64,000 nucleotides of DNA from Mesotaenium endlicherianum (taxonomy: Eukaryota; Streptophyta; Zygnematophyceae; Zygnematales; Mesotaeniaceae), in NCBI GenBank assembly GCA_009602735.1, contig WELA01003517.1:245124-309123 (forward strand), read 5' to 3'. Positions 1 to 12,223 of the stretch are shown in pieces; position 1 is the first letter of the stretch, and each line of letters opens with the position of its first letter. Position numbers and translations under genes: made by a program. Below the pieces are notes generated by a model that saw nothing but the letters and a program-made list of their open reading frames with translations, searched no databases and had not been told where the DNA came from.

Positions 1-56
1 AGGGGGGGGGGGGGAGGGGCGCCAGCTAGGAAGGCATGCGGGAGGCGGGCACTCAC

Positions 57-1765
57 AGGGCTGGGCTCCAGCACCATGACGGGCTGGAAGCGGCGCGCCA
101 GCGCCTTGTCCTTCTCGATGTGCTTGCGGTGCTCGTCCAGCGTCGTGGCGCCAATGCACTGCTCCCCCCACACCCCCACACTTCTACTCAGCACTTGCCT
201 AGTCCATCGCCTCGGCCAGCTGTCGCCTGCTGCCTGCCACCAGCCACCTGCTGCTCTCATTTTCCCACTCCCTCTCGTTCTTCCACATTCCTCCCTTTCT
301 CCCCCCTATATTCCTTCCGCTCGAGCACACAGACTACTGCTACGTGCGCTAGCCCTGTTGCATTCTACTGCAGCACATGCCTAAAGAAAGAAAAGGACGG
401 AGAGAGCGCGTGCGCAATGATGGAAGGGAGCTTCCAAGGTGACCAAGCGGAAAGATGCGGAGAGGCTAGCTCGAACCCACCAGGCATCAGGCCCTTGGAC
501 TGTGCTGGGCCAAGTCCGTCACCCCCTCCCCCCCATGCAAGCTTGCACACAAATCGGCCGCACCCGGTCTCTCCACTCCCTTCCACTGAGACTCAGGGCC
601 GCCAGGTAGCAGTGGCAGTGGCAGAGTCAGCAAGGCGGCTATGATGTGTGGAGGAAGGAGGGGCACCTGGAGCTGGCCGCGCGCAAGCGCTGGCTTGAGC
701 AGGTTGGAGATGTCGAGGCCGCCCCCCTGGCCGCCGCGGCCCACGGAGCCGGAGCCCACCAGCGTGTGCACCTCGTCAATCAGCAGCACCACGTTGCCTG
801 CCCCCATAGCCCCCCCCTCCCCCCCCCGCGCGCAAAGGACGCAGTGCAATAGACAGGCGAGACGACAAATAGGTGAGACGCGAGCATGAGTGCAGATCCA
901 GTCCCTCTGTTGTTACATAGGTTCACTCAACACGACAGGTGGTGATAGTGCACTAGTGTGTTGGAGAAGTCCTTGTCAAGAACATGCCATTGAGTACGAG
1001 TACGACTCAAGGACATGATTTGCGGGGGCACTAAAATGAGCAACTGACAGGCACTTCATCCAGCTGCATTACTTTTGAAGGTCCGCAAAGCGACGCCAAA
1101 CCGGGCGCCAGAATGGGTGCAGGCTACTAGCAAGCAGAGAACCTGAGTGAGGAGAGGAGTGGTGTTGAGCGACGTGAAAAACGAGAGAATGACAATGAGG
1201 ACACCAGTCTTTGTGTGCACCGCCAACACCACCACTCAACCGCGTGCAACGGATGCATGCATGCCCAGGTGCATGCCCTAGCAGACCTCATGGGATTTGC
1301 TGCTGGCAGCAGAGAGAGCTCTACGCACGCTGATGCTGCACAACCCCAGCAGCAGGAGCTGCTCCTACCACCTGCTGATACAGGGCACACAGCACACATC
1401 CACCTACTCCACGCTTCCCGTACCCTCCTGGCAGAGAACAAGGCTTGAGGCACACACGCTCACACACACGCACACACACATGCTACATGGAAGAAATGCG
1501 CCCGTTCATGCATGCAAATGGCACCGCCTCAGCGCACACCAGGCTGCAGCTACGAAAGACAGCAGGCAGGTATCAGAAGAACAAGGAGGAGGAAGAATAG
1601 GAGGAGGAGGCAGAGGAGGAGCCCACCGGCTTTGATGGTCTCCTCAATGAGGCTGGTGACGCGAGTCTCCAGCTCCCCGCGCTCCTTGGCGCCCGCCATC
1701 AGCAGCATGATGTCCAGTGCCAGCACCCTCTTGCTCTGCACGCACACCCCACACGCGCGCACGCA

Positions 1766-1818
<53 letters not shown>

Positions 1819-4800
1819 GCGCGCGCGTATGCACGCGAGGAAGGGGGGCGGGGGGGAGATTGTCAGGCGCTGGCGTGCCTTGTCGCATCAGTCACCATCC
1901 CTGGGTCAGGCCCAGCGAGAGCATCGAGCCAAGGTTATTTATAAATCTTAGCAGAAGTGTGGGCCATCATCTTTACCAGCACCCACAGCAGCAGCAACAG
2001 GTGGCAGTCCTCAGCACCCAGCACGAGGCACCACTGGGCCCATCACCAGGGGCGCGGAGAAGAATCGAGCACGGGGAAAAGAAGCCTCTAGTTTAATTCT
2101 AAATATCTGTGATCTTGTTTCATTTGTTCCTCCTCCCTTGTTACCTCCTTCAAATCGTCACAAGCAATTAGATAGAGAAAGAGAGAGAGCGGGGACAACA
2201 ATTGGGCAACAAACAAACCAAGGAAGCGGCAGAAGGAAAAAAGAAAAAAGGACAAAGGAGACGATAGAGGGAGGGGATGATCAGGAACACACGGAACAAG
2301 GAGCACAAGGAAAAAGGGGGGGGGGGGAGAGGGAGAGAGAAAGGGAGGGCGCAGCGCCTGCAGAGGCCACAACTGACCGCGAGAAACTCGGGCACGTTGC
2401 CGGCGACGATGCGCGTGGCGAGGCCCTCCGCGATGGCCGTCTTGCCCACGCCGGGCTCGCCCAGCAGGATGGGGTTGTTCTTTGTGCGCCGCGCCAAAAT
2501 CTCCACCACACGCTGCACCTCCTTGTCGCGCCCGATCACGGGGTCGATCAAGCCCTGGGCGGCGCGCGCCGTGATGTCCACGCAAAAGTCCGCCAGCGCC
2601 CCTCCCTTCTCTGCAGCCCCGGCTCAGCCCAAACGGTCACCTTGGTGAGTATGTGTCTGCGCCCTGGTGGGGGTGTCCAAGGGCTGTAATGAGCCGGTGA
2701 GAGCTGCTAAGACCTGTGGGTCAGTGGCAGCCGGTCTATGTGAAGGCAACGCAAGCACGGTCTAGAGACGGAGCCGCGGCCTCGTGTGGGACGAGAAGCC
2801 TGACCAGACATTGCCGGACGCTCTTCCCCATGCAAGCACACACCTGCTCTTCTCTGAGAGAGGAAGGAGAGGCAAGCAAGCAGGCACGGACGAGCTACTA
2901 TATCGACAGCAGGCTGCGAGAGTAACGGCGCAGGGCCTAAAGAGAAGAATAGAAAAGAGGCATCGTGATGTGTCAACAACACGCATGGGAGGCAACTGAG
3001 CGAAAATTTGTGCACATCCATGCATGCATGCGTGAGACCCACGAGCCAGCTCCTCCATGTGGACAGAGAGGTCCAGACGTTCACGCAAGGCAGGGCTGAG
3101 ATGCCGCGGTCTAGTAGCAGCAGCAGCAGCAGCACACAGCAAGGCCAACAGATACGGAAGAAGAAGCAAGCAGCTAGCTCACACTCATCATCAGAACGGC
3201 TCTATGCATGCGCATTTCCGGCAGGCAGTCAACTGCAGAGATACAGAGCTTTCCTCCCCTTTCTTCCTTTCTCTCTCTCTCTCTGCCAGCTCCAGCACCC
3301 CTGCCTGACAAGCCTCTCCTCTATCTGGATCCAGAGCCAGGGCACGGTAGGCTGAGAAAAGAGCGGACTGAGCGCAAACAGCCCCCACCCGATCAGCCCT
3401 GCAAGGAGGGGGCGGGGATCCTCTGCAGCAGCTTAGAGCCCCCCTCCCCCTCCTTCTGCCCCGACTCCTGCCTGGTGCATCTGCACCTGCACCTGCACCT
3501 GCATCTGCATCTGCTTCTGCATGTGCATCTGTACCTGCACAAGGGTGCATCTGTACCTACACCTGTACCTGCATCAGAACCTGCATCACAGGCAAGGCAG
3601 CGAAAATGGAAAGAAAGAGGGGGGGAGGGGAGGGGATGAGGAAGGGGAGACCTTTGCGGTTGCTGGAGCGCACAGAGGTGGCGGTGCTGCTGCTGACAGT
3701 CTGCTTAGCCGCCGCCATGCCTGCCGTCGAGCGTCCCTCCTTGGCCAGCTCCCCCTTCAGCCTGCTGATGGCTTCCTCGTGCAGCTTGTCCTTCCTCAAT
3801 CCCAGCCTGGCAGATCAGATCACATCAGATATAATCGGATCACATCAGATCAGACAAGTCGAACCCCACATTGAGCTTCCATGGAGTAAATGGCACAAGC
3901 GAGTGAGAGCACACACAAACACCTCCACCCACATGGCTAGCACCATACGATCACCTTGGACACGTGAAAGGGTGGGGAGGGGNAGGAGAAGCAGACATCT
4001 CTTCCACAGGAGGCCCTTCAAGGTCCAGCCTCAGCCTGAGCGAAAAGCTCCAAGCAGGACACTCTGCAGCAGAATGACAGCCCCCCGGCATCTGACCACA
4101 AGAGGGCTGTCATCTCATGACGAGCCGGCAGTGATTTTCGTTTCATGCCCATCCATAATCATCAGTTTCTTGACGGCACTAAATTGATGGCACTGAATTG
4201 AAGCACTGAATACTGCGGGCATATATTAATGCGGGTTGCCTGTGCATGCCTGCGGGACAGAGATTGATACAAAACCATGATTACACTGCCCCCAGACTGA
4301 CTGGACATATAATACGGAATCACTGCATGCATCTTGCACCAAACTCCACATGTCATGATCGTCTTCACAACAAATCGATGAGTAGTAGTGCAATCTCGCA
4401 ATGAAAGGTCATACGGACAACTCGAGAGCAGAACCATTTTTTCATAAAAAGTGTCGTCATTAACCCCAAAGTGAGGTAGTAGTGCATCCCTCGCATGCCG
4501 TTCCCACGATGGCACATACAAACGATACTCCCTTCTTTGGTCTCAATTTGATCATGCAATAGGCGGCCAGAGCCCACCACTTCAAGTCAAACAAGACTGC
4601 AGTCACATACAGACTGCACGATAAGCATAAATGCACATAGAAGACAGCCAACATGGATGAAGAGACGGTACCTGTCAACAATTTTTGCTGCTCCGCCCTC
4701 CTCGACTGCCAGTACGGCAATTGCAAGGTGTTCAGGAGCTATGTAGTTGTGGCCCATCTTTCTCGACTCCTCCAGGGCCACTTCAAAAACTAATTTGCTT

Positions 4801-5375
4801 CCTGAAGAGAAGGGTACCTCAGAAGCGGGCTTCTCACTTCCTGCCATACTAGAAACTTCTTGGTCCTCAAGGTAGGATCGAACTGCATCTCGGGCTCTCT
4901 CAATTGTGACTCCTGTTTTCAAGAACCCAACACTGTCACGTTCCTCGGCAATCAAGCCTAAGAGTAACTGCTCAGTTCCAACCTCGCCTCTCCCCATAGC
5001 CTTCGCCTCCCTTTGCGCAAGCATAACTGACTTCACGGCCCTCTCAGTAAATATCTCAAATACCGCGGTGACAACTCCTCTGCTAGCAGGCTGCGCATGC
5101 CTTGATTCTAAGCAACGGAACGCTGCCTTACAGAAGGCCTCGTCTGCAGACAAATCTTTGTTGCGTAAGATTGCAGGCATCTTTTTAAGACCACTGTGGG
5201 ATGCATCCAACTGAATCTCACGGCAACGCAAATTCCGTTTCACAGATGCTGAAACATCTACAGGAGTCACGGCCTTCCTCTGGCCTGAATGCCATGAAGA
5301 CCGCCGAACGGTTTGTCCGGCAGGATAAGCATACGATGCAAAAGTAGGAATTGCTATTGACGCTACTGCCTCCAT
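57..5375 (-). CDS. CLPD: ClpD/ERD1-type plastid Clp ATPase (Hsp100), first six exons, 3' part outside window
   Basis: This is an AAA+ unfoldase that would feed substrates to the stromal Clp protease. Exons read on the minus strand: 5375-4672, 3806-3652, 2610-2378, 1735-1627, 797-667 and 158-57. Every junction has GT/AG ends and the reading frame stays in phase, giving about 478 codons before the window edge. Exon 1 begins with a Ser/Arg-rich, probably plastid-targeting leader, then the Clp N-domain repeats ([48 protein letters not shown]). Exon 2 holds the ClpD-like linker [14 protein letters not shown]. Exon 3 holds [20 protein letters not shown] and the Walker A motif GEPGVGKT. Exon 4 has [20 protein letters not shown]. 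Exon 5 has Walker [19 protein letters not shown]. Exon 6 has [38 protein letters not shown] and the RLKGE linker fit plant ClpD better than ClpC or ClpB (family knowledge from memory). The second AAA+ domain lies beyond the left edge. Confidence 0.9.
1766..1828. repeat. (CA)n followed by (CG)n microsatellite in a ClpD intron
   Basis: About 40 bases of alternating AC run directly into about 24 bases of alternating GC. The tract lies just upstream of exon 4 of the ClpD-type gene on its coding strand. It is a purine-pyrimidine alternation of the kind that can adopt Z-DNA. Open frames through it are repeat artefacts. Confidence 0.9.
3481..3590. repeat. Hexamer minisatellite CTGCAC/CTGCAT in a ClpD intron
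   Basis: About 18 imperfect copies of a six-base unit (CTGCAC, CTGCAT, CTGTAC) lie in tandem inside the intron between exons 2 and 3 of the ClpD-type gene. The unit contains TGCA. No coding role is seen. Confidence 0.85.
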
Positions 5376-8302
5376 TATATGCTATATGTACACTTGAATC
5401 AAGATATATACAAACTAAGTTATATGCAATTGGAAGTTGCTGAAAAAAAGACGTAAGCTATATGTACAAGGTAAACGGGAAGAAGTACGCAGGAGACTGG
5501 TATTTACACTTCAGCATACGAGGTCGACTTCACTGGAATAGGATGAAGAACAATTGCGCTATTGGGGAACTATGTTCACCGATTTGTAGTTAAGCAAAGA
5601 GTGCAGTGGCAGGAAATGGTGCAGACAGATGGTTGCGCTTGGTAGGTGCTGACGCTTCACTCGGCGTTGGTTGACTAAGCCACAGAACTTGCTTGGCAAA
5701 GAACACTTCTTTTCTCAACTTTTCCACCTATTTTCAAATTACGACTGCAGTGGCTCCAGCAAACAGTCAGCATGTACCCTTGTCGACCATTTGCTTCAGT
5801 TTGATGCAATGTAGTTGAATAAAATACCATTTGACAACCATTGATACAAGCAGTTTGGCGACAACAATAACCATAAGCGTCCACCTGAGCCAATTGTCCT
5901 GTTACATTTGGACTGACCCCTTTTCTGCACCAATCAAAAATTTGGAAGGCCAGCGCCCCGGAGCCATAAATATGTTTCAGATTGTTTCAGAGCATTTTAT
6001 CAGTGGTAACAAAACTAATGACAATTTAGAGCTGTTACAGAGTATTTCAAACCAAGTGATATCAAGTAAATCTTCAATGCCGGAAATTGTAGCGGTCTCG
6101 ACGAAGTAGAGGCGACTGGAGGCGACGACCTCGATGAGTACACGCGGTCTGAGTCCTGACGCACTCGGTTCCGAAGCCGAATTGAAGTGTTCTTCACATG
6201 AACTGAAACCGTGCGGGGTGAGCTAGCTGGAGGCTGGAGCAAGCTGGAGCAAGAGTCATATCTGTGCACACTTGTGCGTGTGCCGGCAACCACCGCCAAC
6301 CGTAGTAAGCTGGCCGCGATCACATGGTAGGGAAGATGTTACGTCGTCAACCCTCACGGCAAATGAACACCCAGATCCCACCGAGTCCGTTGCTCCTTAC
6401 CTACTGGCTTTCCTGCGAAAGCAAATCGCACGAAATATCTTCCAGCAATTTAATTCGTCATCACCTTTTCAAAAGAGTCAAACCTGGATTAGCTTCACTG
6501 GCTTTAGCCACGTGCTTTTCATCGAATCCAGTTATATTAAGCTGATTTGAGCAGGTCACTTGAACCGTCGACGACAGATCTGACGCCAAAGCACGCCAAA
6601 GTCGTCCAGCCGTTGTCGGGATCTGACACCAACTATCTGATTTGCTAGTGACGAGCCCGTGGCCCGTGACCGACCGTGACCAGCTGCGAAGCTGCGACCA
6701 TTTTCCCCAAACATTTCACCTGCCACAATTTGGCGCCAATATTTACATCTTTCCTGACGTTTGTATGCTACGGCCATTCGCGAACCGCGCCATACACCCG
6801 ATTCGATAGGGGTCCATATTCACGCACGTTCACGCACATATGAAAAGCTGTGCAAAACCGCAGCAGCAGGCGCGCGCAGCTTTGGCCACAACCCCTGAAT
6901 TTGTTCTGGTTCGTCCTCGTCGCGTTTCACACTGCCTCGAACCGGAGTGCCGTAACACGGAATGGCTGACGTCGAAAATTTGTATTATATTTGATTTGGG
7001 TCAATATATGTGATATTGGGTCATGGTGGGCATTGGGCAGTTGTTGGCATCAGTTGGCATGGCTCCCATAGAGGACGCCGATGAGGGAAGTCGAGGCTGC
7101 CGTCATCTGCCGTCCACACACCAGGGTCCACTTTTTTCGCAAATATATTTTTCGTGTAGGACAATATGTGTCATCATACTCTACCCAAATTTAGAGCAAG
7201 CGCTCATTACCCACGCTTGCATGTAAACGACGCCTTTTGCGCTTAGCCAAAGAAGAAGCATAGGTGCACGAGAGACCCCAACATCTTCTCAATCAACAAT
7301 CTAATGGTGATCATGTTGAAGACTCTAACAATGAATATAGCATTTATGCTCAAAAATTAAAGCGATATCTCCAACAACAAGGAAGAACATAGTACGTAGG
7401 CTTCTAAGAAATACAATATAAACACACTTTGTTCCCAGATTGGCTAAAAGCGTAGAAGATGAAGATAGTCATAAGAAGTGAAGGCATAGTGCAACTTGAC
7501 TCTTTGACTAATTTTGCATCGTTCCAATCAATGACTTACGCTTAGCTTAGCCATAATAGTCCAATAAATTTTGTTAGGGTGAATATACTCTACTTAACTT
7601 GACTACTAGAAACATCAAACTCAAGCAAAAATGACAGGAAATTACTAGAGCTTGGATGGCATTCACTTGATTTTGAAGAAATTTTCTAGCATAAAAGAAC
7701 TCTTGTTTTGCCAATGCACTATAAAAAGTAGATATGTCATGCTTAAGCTTCTTTTTGTTATCAAATACCAATAAGAAACATTCTTTGGAGGGCGGTCGTG
7801 GGTTATACATCCTGCGGCTCATTCATCGAGACGTGATCCAAACAGCGCAAGATTTTCCATCCAATCACTACATATTGCCTTCGAATAAGACGCGTTACAT
7901 ATGTTGTCTTTCGCAAAGGTCTTTGAAAAGCGTGCATACAAGTTGTCACCATTGTGTAGTCGAGTGGACTGGACCACGTGGTTATGATATGTCATATACA
8001 TGGGAATGAATATCATATGTTGCGATACTGACCGGGTAAAAGGTTTCCTGTGATAATTACAGGCTTATCGACACATAGCACATTGAAAATCGTAGAGTAA
8101 AATTGGATGAACACTAAGATATTCTATGGGTTCCACATTGGTGTAGATGATGATGCCATAGGATATGGGCGACATTAATGGATAATGAGCAAGTTGCTGC
8201 GAGGAAAGAAAGAGCGAGGGAGCACGACGATAGACCAGATGATAGACTAGTAGCAATTATCTATGATAGAAAGAGAGAATAAAGCAAGAAAGGAAAAAGG
8301 AG
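5376..8302. other. Region upstream of ClpD with no recognised gene
   Basis: About 2.9 kb, more AT-rich than the ClpD exons. It should contain the promoter and 5' leader of the ClpD-type gene near 5376-5600, but no clear TATA box or regulatory motif stands out. Short open frames (for example around 5831-6109 and 7734-8009) show no recognisable domain or consistent codon use. Nothing else is identified. Confidence 0.5.
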
Positions 8303-9129
8303 TGAAATGAATCAACTTACCAATTAGGCGATTAACAATTAATAAAAATCTTCATATCAACAAGTAATCTTTATGGTATTTTTCGTTAATTGAATTAACA
8401 GCAAAGGACCACACACTAGCAGTGAATAATACTCGTAAGTCAAATGCAAGTAAACTAGCATCAATAATGCAATCAGTAAACTCATACATAAGCAAGGTTG
8501 GAAGACAGTGTGTATCAATGGCTTCTAGCATTGGATTCAGATCTCTCTCAGTAAGCTGTACAAGAGAGTTGGCCTCGTTTTCGAATGCCGAACTCGAGAG
8601 CAATGCCTAGCATATGTATAGGGAATGAGTTTACTGTTCAACGGCCAGTGCGATGGCACCGCCTACCCGAGATTTAACCACGTTGGTAGGACCTCGGTTA
8701 ACCAAATCCACCGCCATCTCCCATCATCCCGAATCGCCATCCATCATAGGAATGTCATCTGGCCATTCATCTAGCATCCCACACTTAGATGCATATCGAG
8801 GCAGTTCGCTGCTACCGAGCACGGCAGTCAGCTGGCTGTCAAAGAATGTGTCAGCAAGCTGATTTAAGTTGGCTTCAGCCTGTTGCTTCTGTCTGAGCCC
8901 TTAAATTGATAATTATATAAACTCCAGCAGACTTAATACTACATAAAGTTCAGTAGGCTGAACTTAATTAACTATTATATTTAAATGAATACTATATCTA
9001 CTAATATACTGATTCATTACAATCCCTCCAACCTAACTCGTTGTCGCCTCGACAACATTAAACTGAAGAAATCTTTGGTCAGGGAACTGAACCTGACCAG
9101 CCTCCCCCACTGACTGCCTCTTCAGCCTG
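8303..9129 (-). repeat. Family A LTR, minus strand, with adjoining 3'-internal tail (end of element 2)
   Basis: 8303-9021 is a complete LTR of family A read on the minus strand. Its plus-strand ends are TGAAATGAATC and GATTCATTACA, the reverse complement of the TGTAATGAATC...GATTCATTTCA termini seen elsewhere. The next 108 bases match the region just inside a 3' LTR: the polypurine tract in reverse (ATCCCTCCAAC) and the hairpin GTTGTCGCCTCGACAAC at 9040-9056. This is therefore the 3' end of a minus-strand family A element. The most likely partner is the minus-strand gag-pol piece at 23623-24898 (inference). Confidence 0.8.
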
Positions 9130-9199
9130 TGAAATGAATCGACTTACCAAATAGGCGATTAACAATTGATGCCCACATAGACAGGCATACTGTGTAACT
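9130..9199 (-). repeat. Small family A fragments at an orientation switch
   Basis: 9130-9168 repeats the last ~39 bases of the family A LTR in reverse complement. About 9169-9190 matches, in reverse complement, the 3' part of the ORF3 variant found near 23575-23597, with one mismatch over about 21 bases. From about 9200 the sequence reads as family A pol on the plus strand. This marks the left border of a segment whose orientation differs from its flanks. Confidence 0.65.
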
Positions 9200-9921
9200 T
9201 AACAATTTTACAGTTAAAGTAAGAGGAGCCAGTGATGGGCAGACTGATTTGGCACCCACCAGTGCTCTTCCTCTTGTCCTGTGTGGATGGCAAATAAAGG
9301 AAAAGAAGAGGCTTCCAGAAGGATGCAAGTTGCTGAATGCAATGGAGTTTGTCAAAAGCTGGAACCAAAAAAAAGACAAAATGTTATATCTTCTGCTAAG
9401 AGAGGTACCTCCTCAACCTGAAGAAGTGGTGGAGAAAAAGGTAAGCCCTAAAGAAGAAGTATGCCTTACCCAGAATCGAGGACTTGCTTCATACCCTGTC
9501 TGGTACTCAGGTGTTCAGTAAGATAGATATCAAAAGTGGTTATCATCAAATCAGAATTGCTGAGGGGGATGAACACAAGACTGCCTTCCGCACACGTTAT
9601 GGACACTATGAGTTCAACGTGATGCCATTTGGACTGACTAATGCTCCTGCCACCTTCATGGGTGCTATGAATGACATTTTCAGACCTTATTTGGATAAGT
9701 TGGTGCAAGTTTTCCTTGATGATATTGTAATTTTCTCTAAAGATGAAGCTCAGCACACTGAACACTTAGAGACAGTCCTGGACACTCTGAGAAAAAATCA
9801 CTTACATGCTAAAATGAGCAAGTGTGATTTCTTTCAAGAAAGTATTGAATTCATAGGCCACGTTGTCAGTAACGAAGGCATCAGTGTGGACCCTAAGAAA
9901 GTCCAGACCATAAGGGACTGG
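9200..9921 (+). pseudogene. Family A pol fragment (element 2), protease-RT linker and RT core
   Basis: The plus strand encodes the linker after the protease ([26 protein letters not shown]) and the reverse transcriptase core ([56 protein letters not shown]). It is nearly identical to element 1 over the shared part. The pol sequence is interrupted at 9921/9922 by the 5' LTR of element 1 and resumes at about 18746, so this is the older host copy for that insertion. It is a broken fossil. Confidence 0.9.
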
Positions 9922-10642
9922 TGTAATGAATCAGTATACTGGTCGATATAATATTCATTTAAATAATATAGTTAAATAAGTTCAGCCTGCTGAACTCTAG
10001 TTAATAATCAGTCTGCTGGACTTTATACTTAATATCTCTTTAATGACTTGGCCGCAAGTAGCAGGCTGAGGCCACCTTAAGTCAACTTGCTGACACGTTC
10101 TTTGACAGCCAGCTGACTTCCGTACTCGGTAGCAGCGAACTGCCTCAATATGCATCTAAGTGTGGTATGCTAGATGAATGGCCACATGACATCCCTATGA
10201 TGGATGGCGATTCGGGATGATGGGAGATGGCGGTGGATTTGGTTAACCGAGGTCCTACCAACGTGGTTAACTCCCGGGTAGGCGGTGCCATCGCACTGAC
10301 CGTTGAACAGTAAACTCATTCCATGTACATACGCTAGACATTGCTCTCGAGTTCGACATTCGGAAACAAGGCCAACTCTCTTGTATAGCTTACTGAGAGA
10401 GATCTGAATCCAAGGCGAGAAGCCATTGATACGCACTGTCTTCTAACCTTGCTTATCTATAAGTTTACTGATTTGCATTATTGATGCTAGTTTACTCTCA
10501 TTTGACTGACGAGTAATATTCACTGCTAGTGCGTTGTCCTTTTGCCGTTAAACGGTTAACGGAAAGTACCATAAAGATTACTCGCTGATATAAAGATCTT
10601 TATTAATTGTTAATCGCCTATTTGGTAAGTCGATTCATTTCA
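9922..10642 (+). repeat. 5' LTR of element 1 (family A)
   Basis: 721 bp, starting TGTAATGAATCAG and ending CGATTCATTTCA. It contains several dyads built on CAGC/GCTG, for example GTTCAGCCTGCTGAAC at 9980-9995 and GTCAACTTGCTGAC at 10081-10094. Comparison with the 3' copy defines both ends. Confidence 0.95.
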
Positions 10643-10643
10643 G

Positions 10644-10655
10644 TGGTATCGGAGC
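10644..10655 (+). promoter_or_regulatory. Primer binding site, initiator-Met tRNA type
   Basis: TGGTATCGGAGC follows the LTR after one base. It matches, with one difference, the usual plant retrotransposon site complementary to the 3' end of initiator methionine tRNA (TGGTATCAGAGC). The same site occurs after the 5' LTRs of elements 3 (about 25568) and 4 (about 38882). Confidence 0.85.
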
Positions 10656-10676
10656 AGTTATCACAGTCTTCTTTGT

Positions 10677-12155
10677 ATGGTAAGGACAAGGTCTCAAACT
10701 AGCAACTCCCGAGACATGGAGAACCAGGATAACGAGAATGTCCAAAACCAGGCGGAAAGCCATGTAGCGGGAAACCGTACCTATTCGGAAGCAGTAGCGG
10801 ATACTGCAGCTAGGGAGGCTGCAGATGAGGCAGCTGCTATTGCCTCAGTCGCAGCTCAGCAAGCTGAGGAGGAGATAGCCAGACTAGAAGCTGAACAAGT
10901 AGCAAAGGCCGCTGAAGATATACAAAGGAGGGAAGGACAGCCAGCTGACGAGCGCACTGTTGAAGAACTTATGGCATCAAGGGCCAATGTTCTGAACCCA
11001 CCTCCTGCCGTACAACTCAATGTACCCCTAGGTCAAATACGTGACCGGCTGAATGCGGCAGGAATTGCTGCTGCAGGAGCAAGAGGGATTGTTGAGGACA
11101 CTACTCAGCGAGTAGATGCCAATGCTGCTGCTGCATTTGCTAATCTACCACCCCAAAATGTAGACTTGGGAGCATTGTTCGTTCAGATGCAGTCGCAAAT
11201 GGCGACCATGTATCAGTCCCAGCAGGAGGACAAAAGAATCATAATGTCCCTACTCCGGGACAGAGACCAACTGGGGTCTCACACCACTAGTGGTGGTGGC
11301 CGAGGGCCTAGTAAGCCCAAGCCGAAACCTCCCCAGGACTATGATCCTGAGGGAAACAGAAAATATTACCTGATCAAGTTTCTCGCGGATGTTGAGCAGT
11401 GGCTGGAGAACTACCCAGAACTGCAAGATTACGAGAAGGTCAGGCACACCGGTGCGCTACTGAAAGGCAGTGCCGCAGACTGGTGGCTTTACTGGAAGGA
11501 AGAGCGTAAGGCTCGGCAACTCGGTGACCCTACGTGGGTAGAGTTTGTCGAGAAGTTGCATGAGAAGTTTGATGTCATCAACCAGCAGGAGAAAGCTATC
11601 TATGCGATGATCTCCCTGACACTGAAGCAGACCACTTCAGTTGCTGAGTTTGCTCAAAAGTTCCAAGAGAACATGATGAAGCAGCCTGATTTGCCAGAAC
11701 GGTATAGGATAGCATACTTCAGGTATGGCTTGAAATCCGAGGTCTCTGGTCATTTTGCTGAGAAAAAGTATGAGAAACTGGCTGACTTGATCCAGGATGC
11801 TGACGCCTGGGATCAGCAGCAGTTCAATCACAAGCGCCAGAGTAACGCTTTGGTGTCTAAGATTGTCAAAAAGCCCCACGGTTCCTACAATGCAGTTGAA
11901 GGAGACCAGGCTGAGGATAATCAGGGTGATGAATATGAGTATGAGTACAATGCTATTCAGTCTAGAGGTAGAGGTGGTCCCTCTCGAGGTGGCTATGGAA
12001 GGGGTGGTGGTAGGACTAAGCCGAGACCAGCCTCAGCAAAATCTACTTGCTACCATTGTCAGCAGAAAGGCCACTACAGAGAACAGTGTCCGGTCAAGCA
12101 CCTGCCTAAGGTCGAGAGAAAAGACCAGCCTTTAAAAGACAGCAACAGTCAGTAA
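10677..12155 (+). CDS. Element 1 gag
   Basis: A 492-codon open frame. Residues 1-210 are Ala/Glu/Gln-rich and probably partly coiled. Residues about 215-390 form a retrotransposon gag capsid-type domain ([70 protein letters not shown]). An RGG-rich stretch follows (about 430-450), then one CCHC zinc knuckle ([14 protein letters not shown]) near residue 463. The capsid and nucleocapsid parts would package element RNA. The gag stop lies shortly downstream of a slippery heptamer. Confidence 0.9.
   Translation: MVRTRSQTSNSRDMENQDNENVQNQAESHVAGNRTYSEAVADTAAREAADEAAAIASVAAQQAEEEIARLEAEQVAKAAEDIQRREGQPADERTVEELMASRANVLNPPPAVQLNVPLGQIRDRLNAAGIAAAGARGIVEDTTQRVDANAAAAFANLPPQNVDLGALFVQMQSQMATMYQSQQEDKRIIMSLLRDRDQLGSHTTSGGGRGPSKPKPKPPQDYDPEGNRKYYLIKFLADVEQWLENYPELQDYEKVRHTGALLKGSAADWWLYWKEERKARQLGDPTWVEFVEKLHEKFDVINQQEKAIYAMISLTLKQTTSVAEFAQKFQENMMKQPDLPERYRIAYFRYGLKSEVSGHFAEKKYEKLADLIQDADAWDQQQFNHKRQSNALVSKIVKKPHGSYNAVEGDQAEDNQGDEYEYEYNAIQSRGRGGPSRGGYGRGGGRTKPRPASAKSTCYHCQQKGHYREQCPVKHLPKVERKDQPLKDSNSQ
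12131..12137 (+). promoter_or_regulatory. Candidate -1 frameshift slippery heptamer T TTA AAA between gag and pol
   Basis: In the gag frame the codons are CCT TTA AAA GAC, giving the canonical X XXY YYZ heptamer U UUA AAA about 15 bases before the gag stop. The pol frame is gag minus one and is open through this point. The same heptamer and context occur in element 3 (about 27057), element 4 (about 40363) and, on the minus strand, near 24520. Ty3/gypsy elements commonly use such frameshifting. No downstream stimulatory structure was assessed. Confidence 0.65.
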
Positions 12156-12223
12156 TCCAGTCTACTGACTGTGAGGATGCTAGAGATAGTGAGTCGTCAC
12201 TAGCTGCCCTCGTAGCAGGTATT

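Noticed and set aside
3481-3590. CRISPR-like array
   Set aside because: The unit is a six-base tandem repeat without spacers, in a eukaryotic intron.
7734-8009. Open frame upstream of the retroelement cluster as a gene
   Set aside because: No recognisable domain, no intron signals consistent with a longer gene, and AT-rich composition unlike host exons.
10644-10655. tRNA gene at the LTR border
   Set aside because: Only the 12-base complement of a tRNA 3' end is present. No cloverleaf is seen, and I found no tRNA or rRNA gene anywhere in the window.
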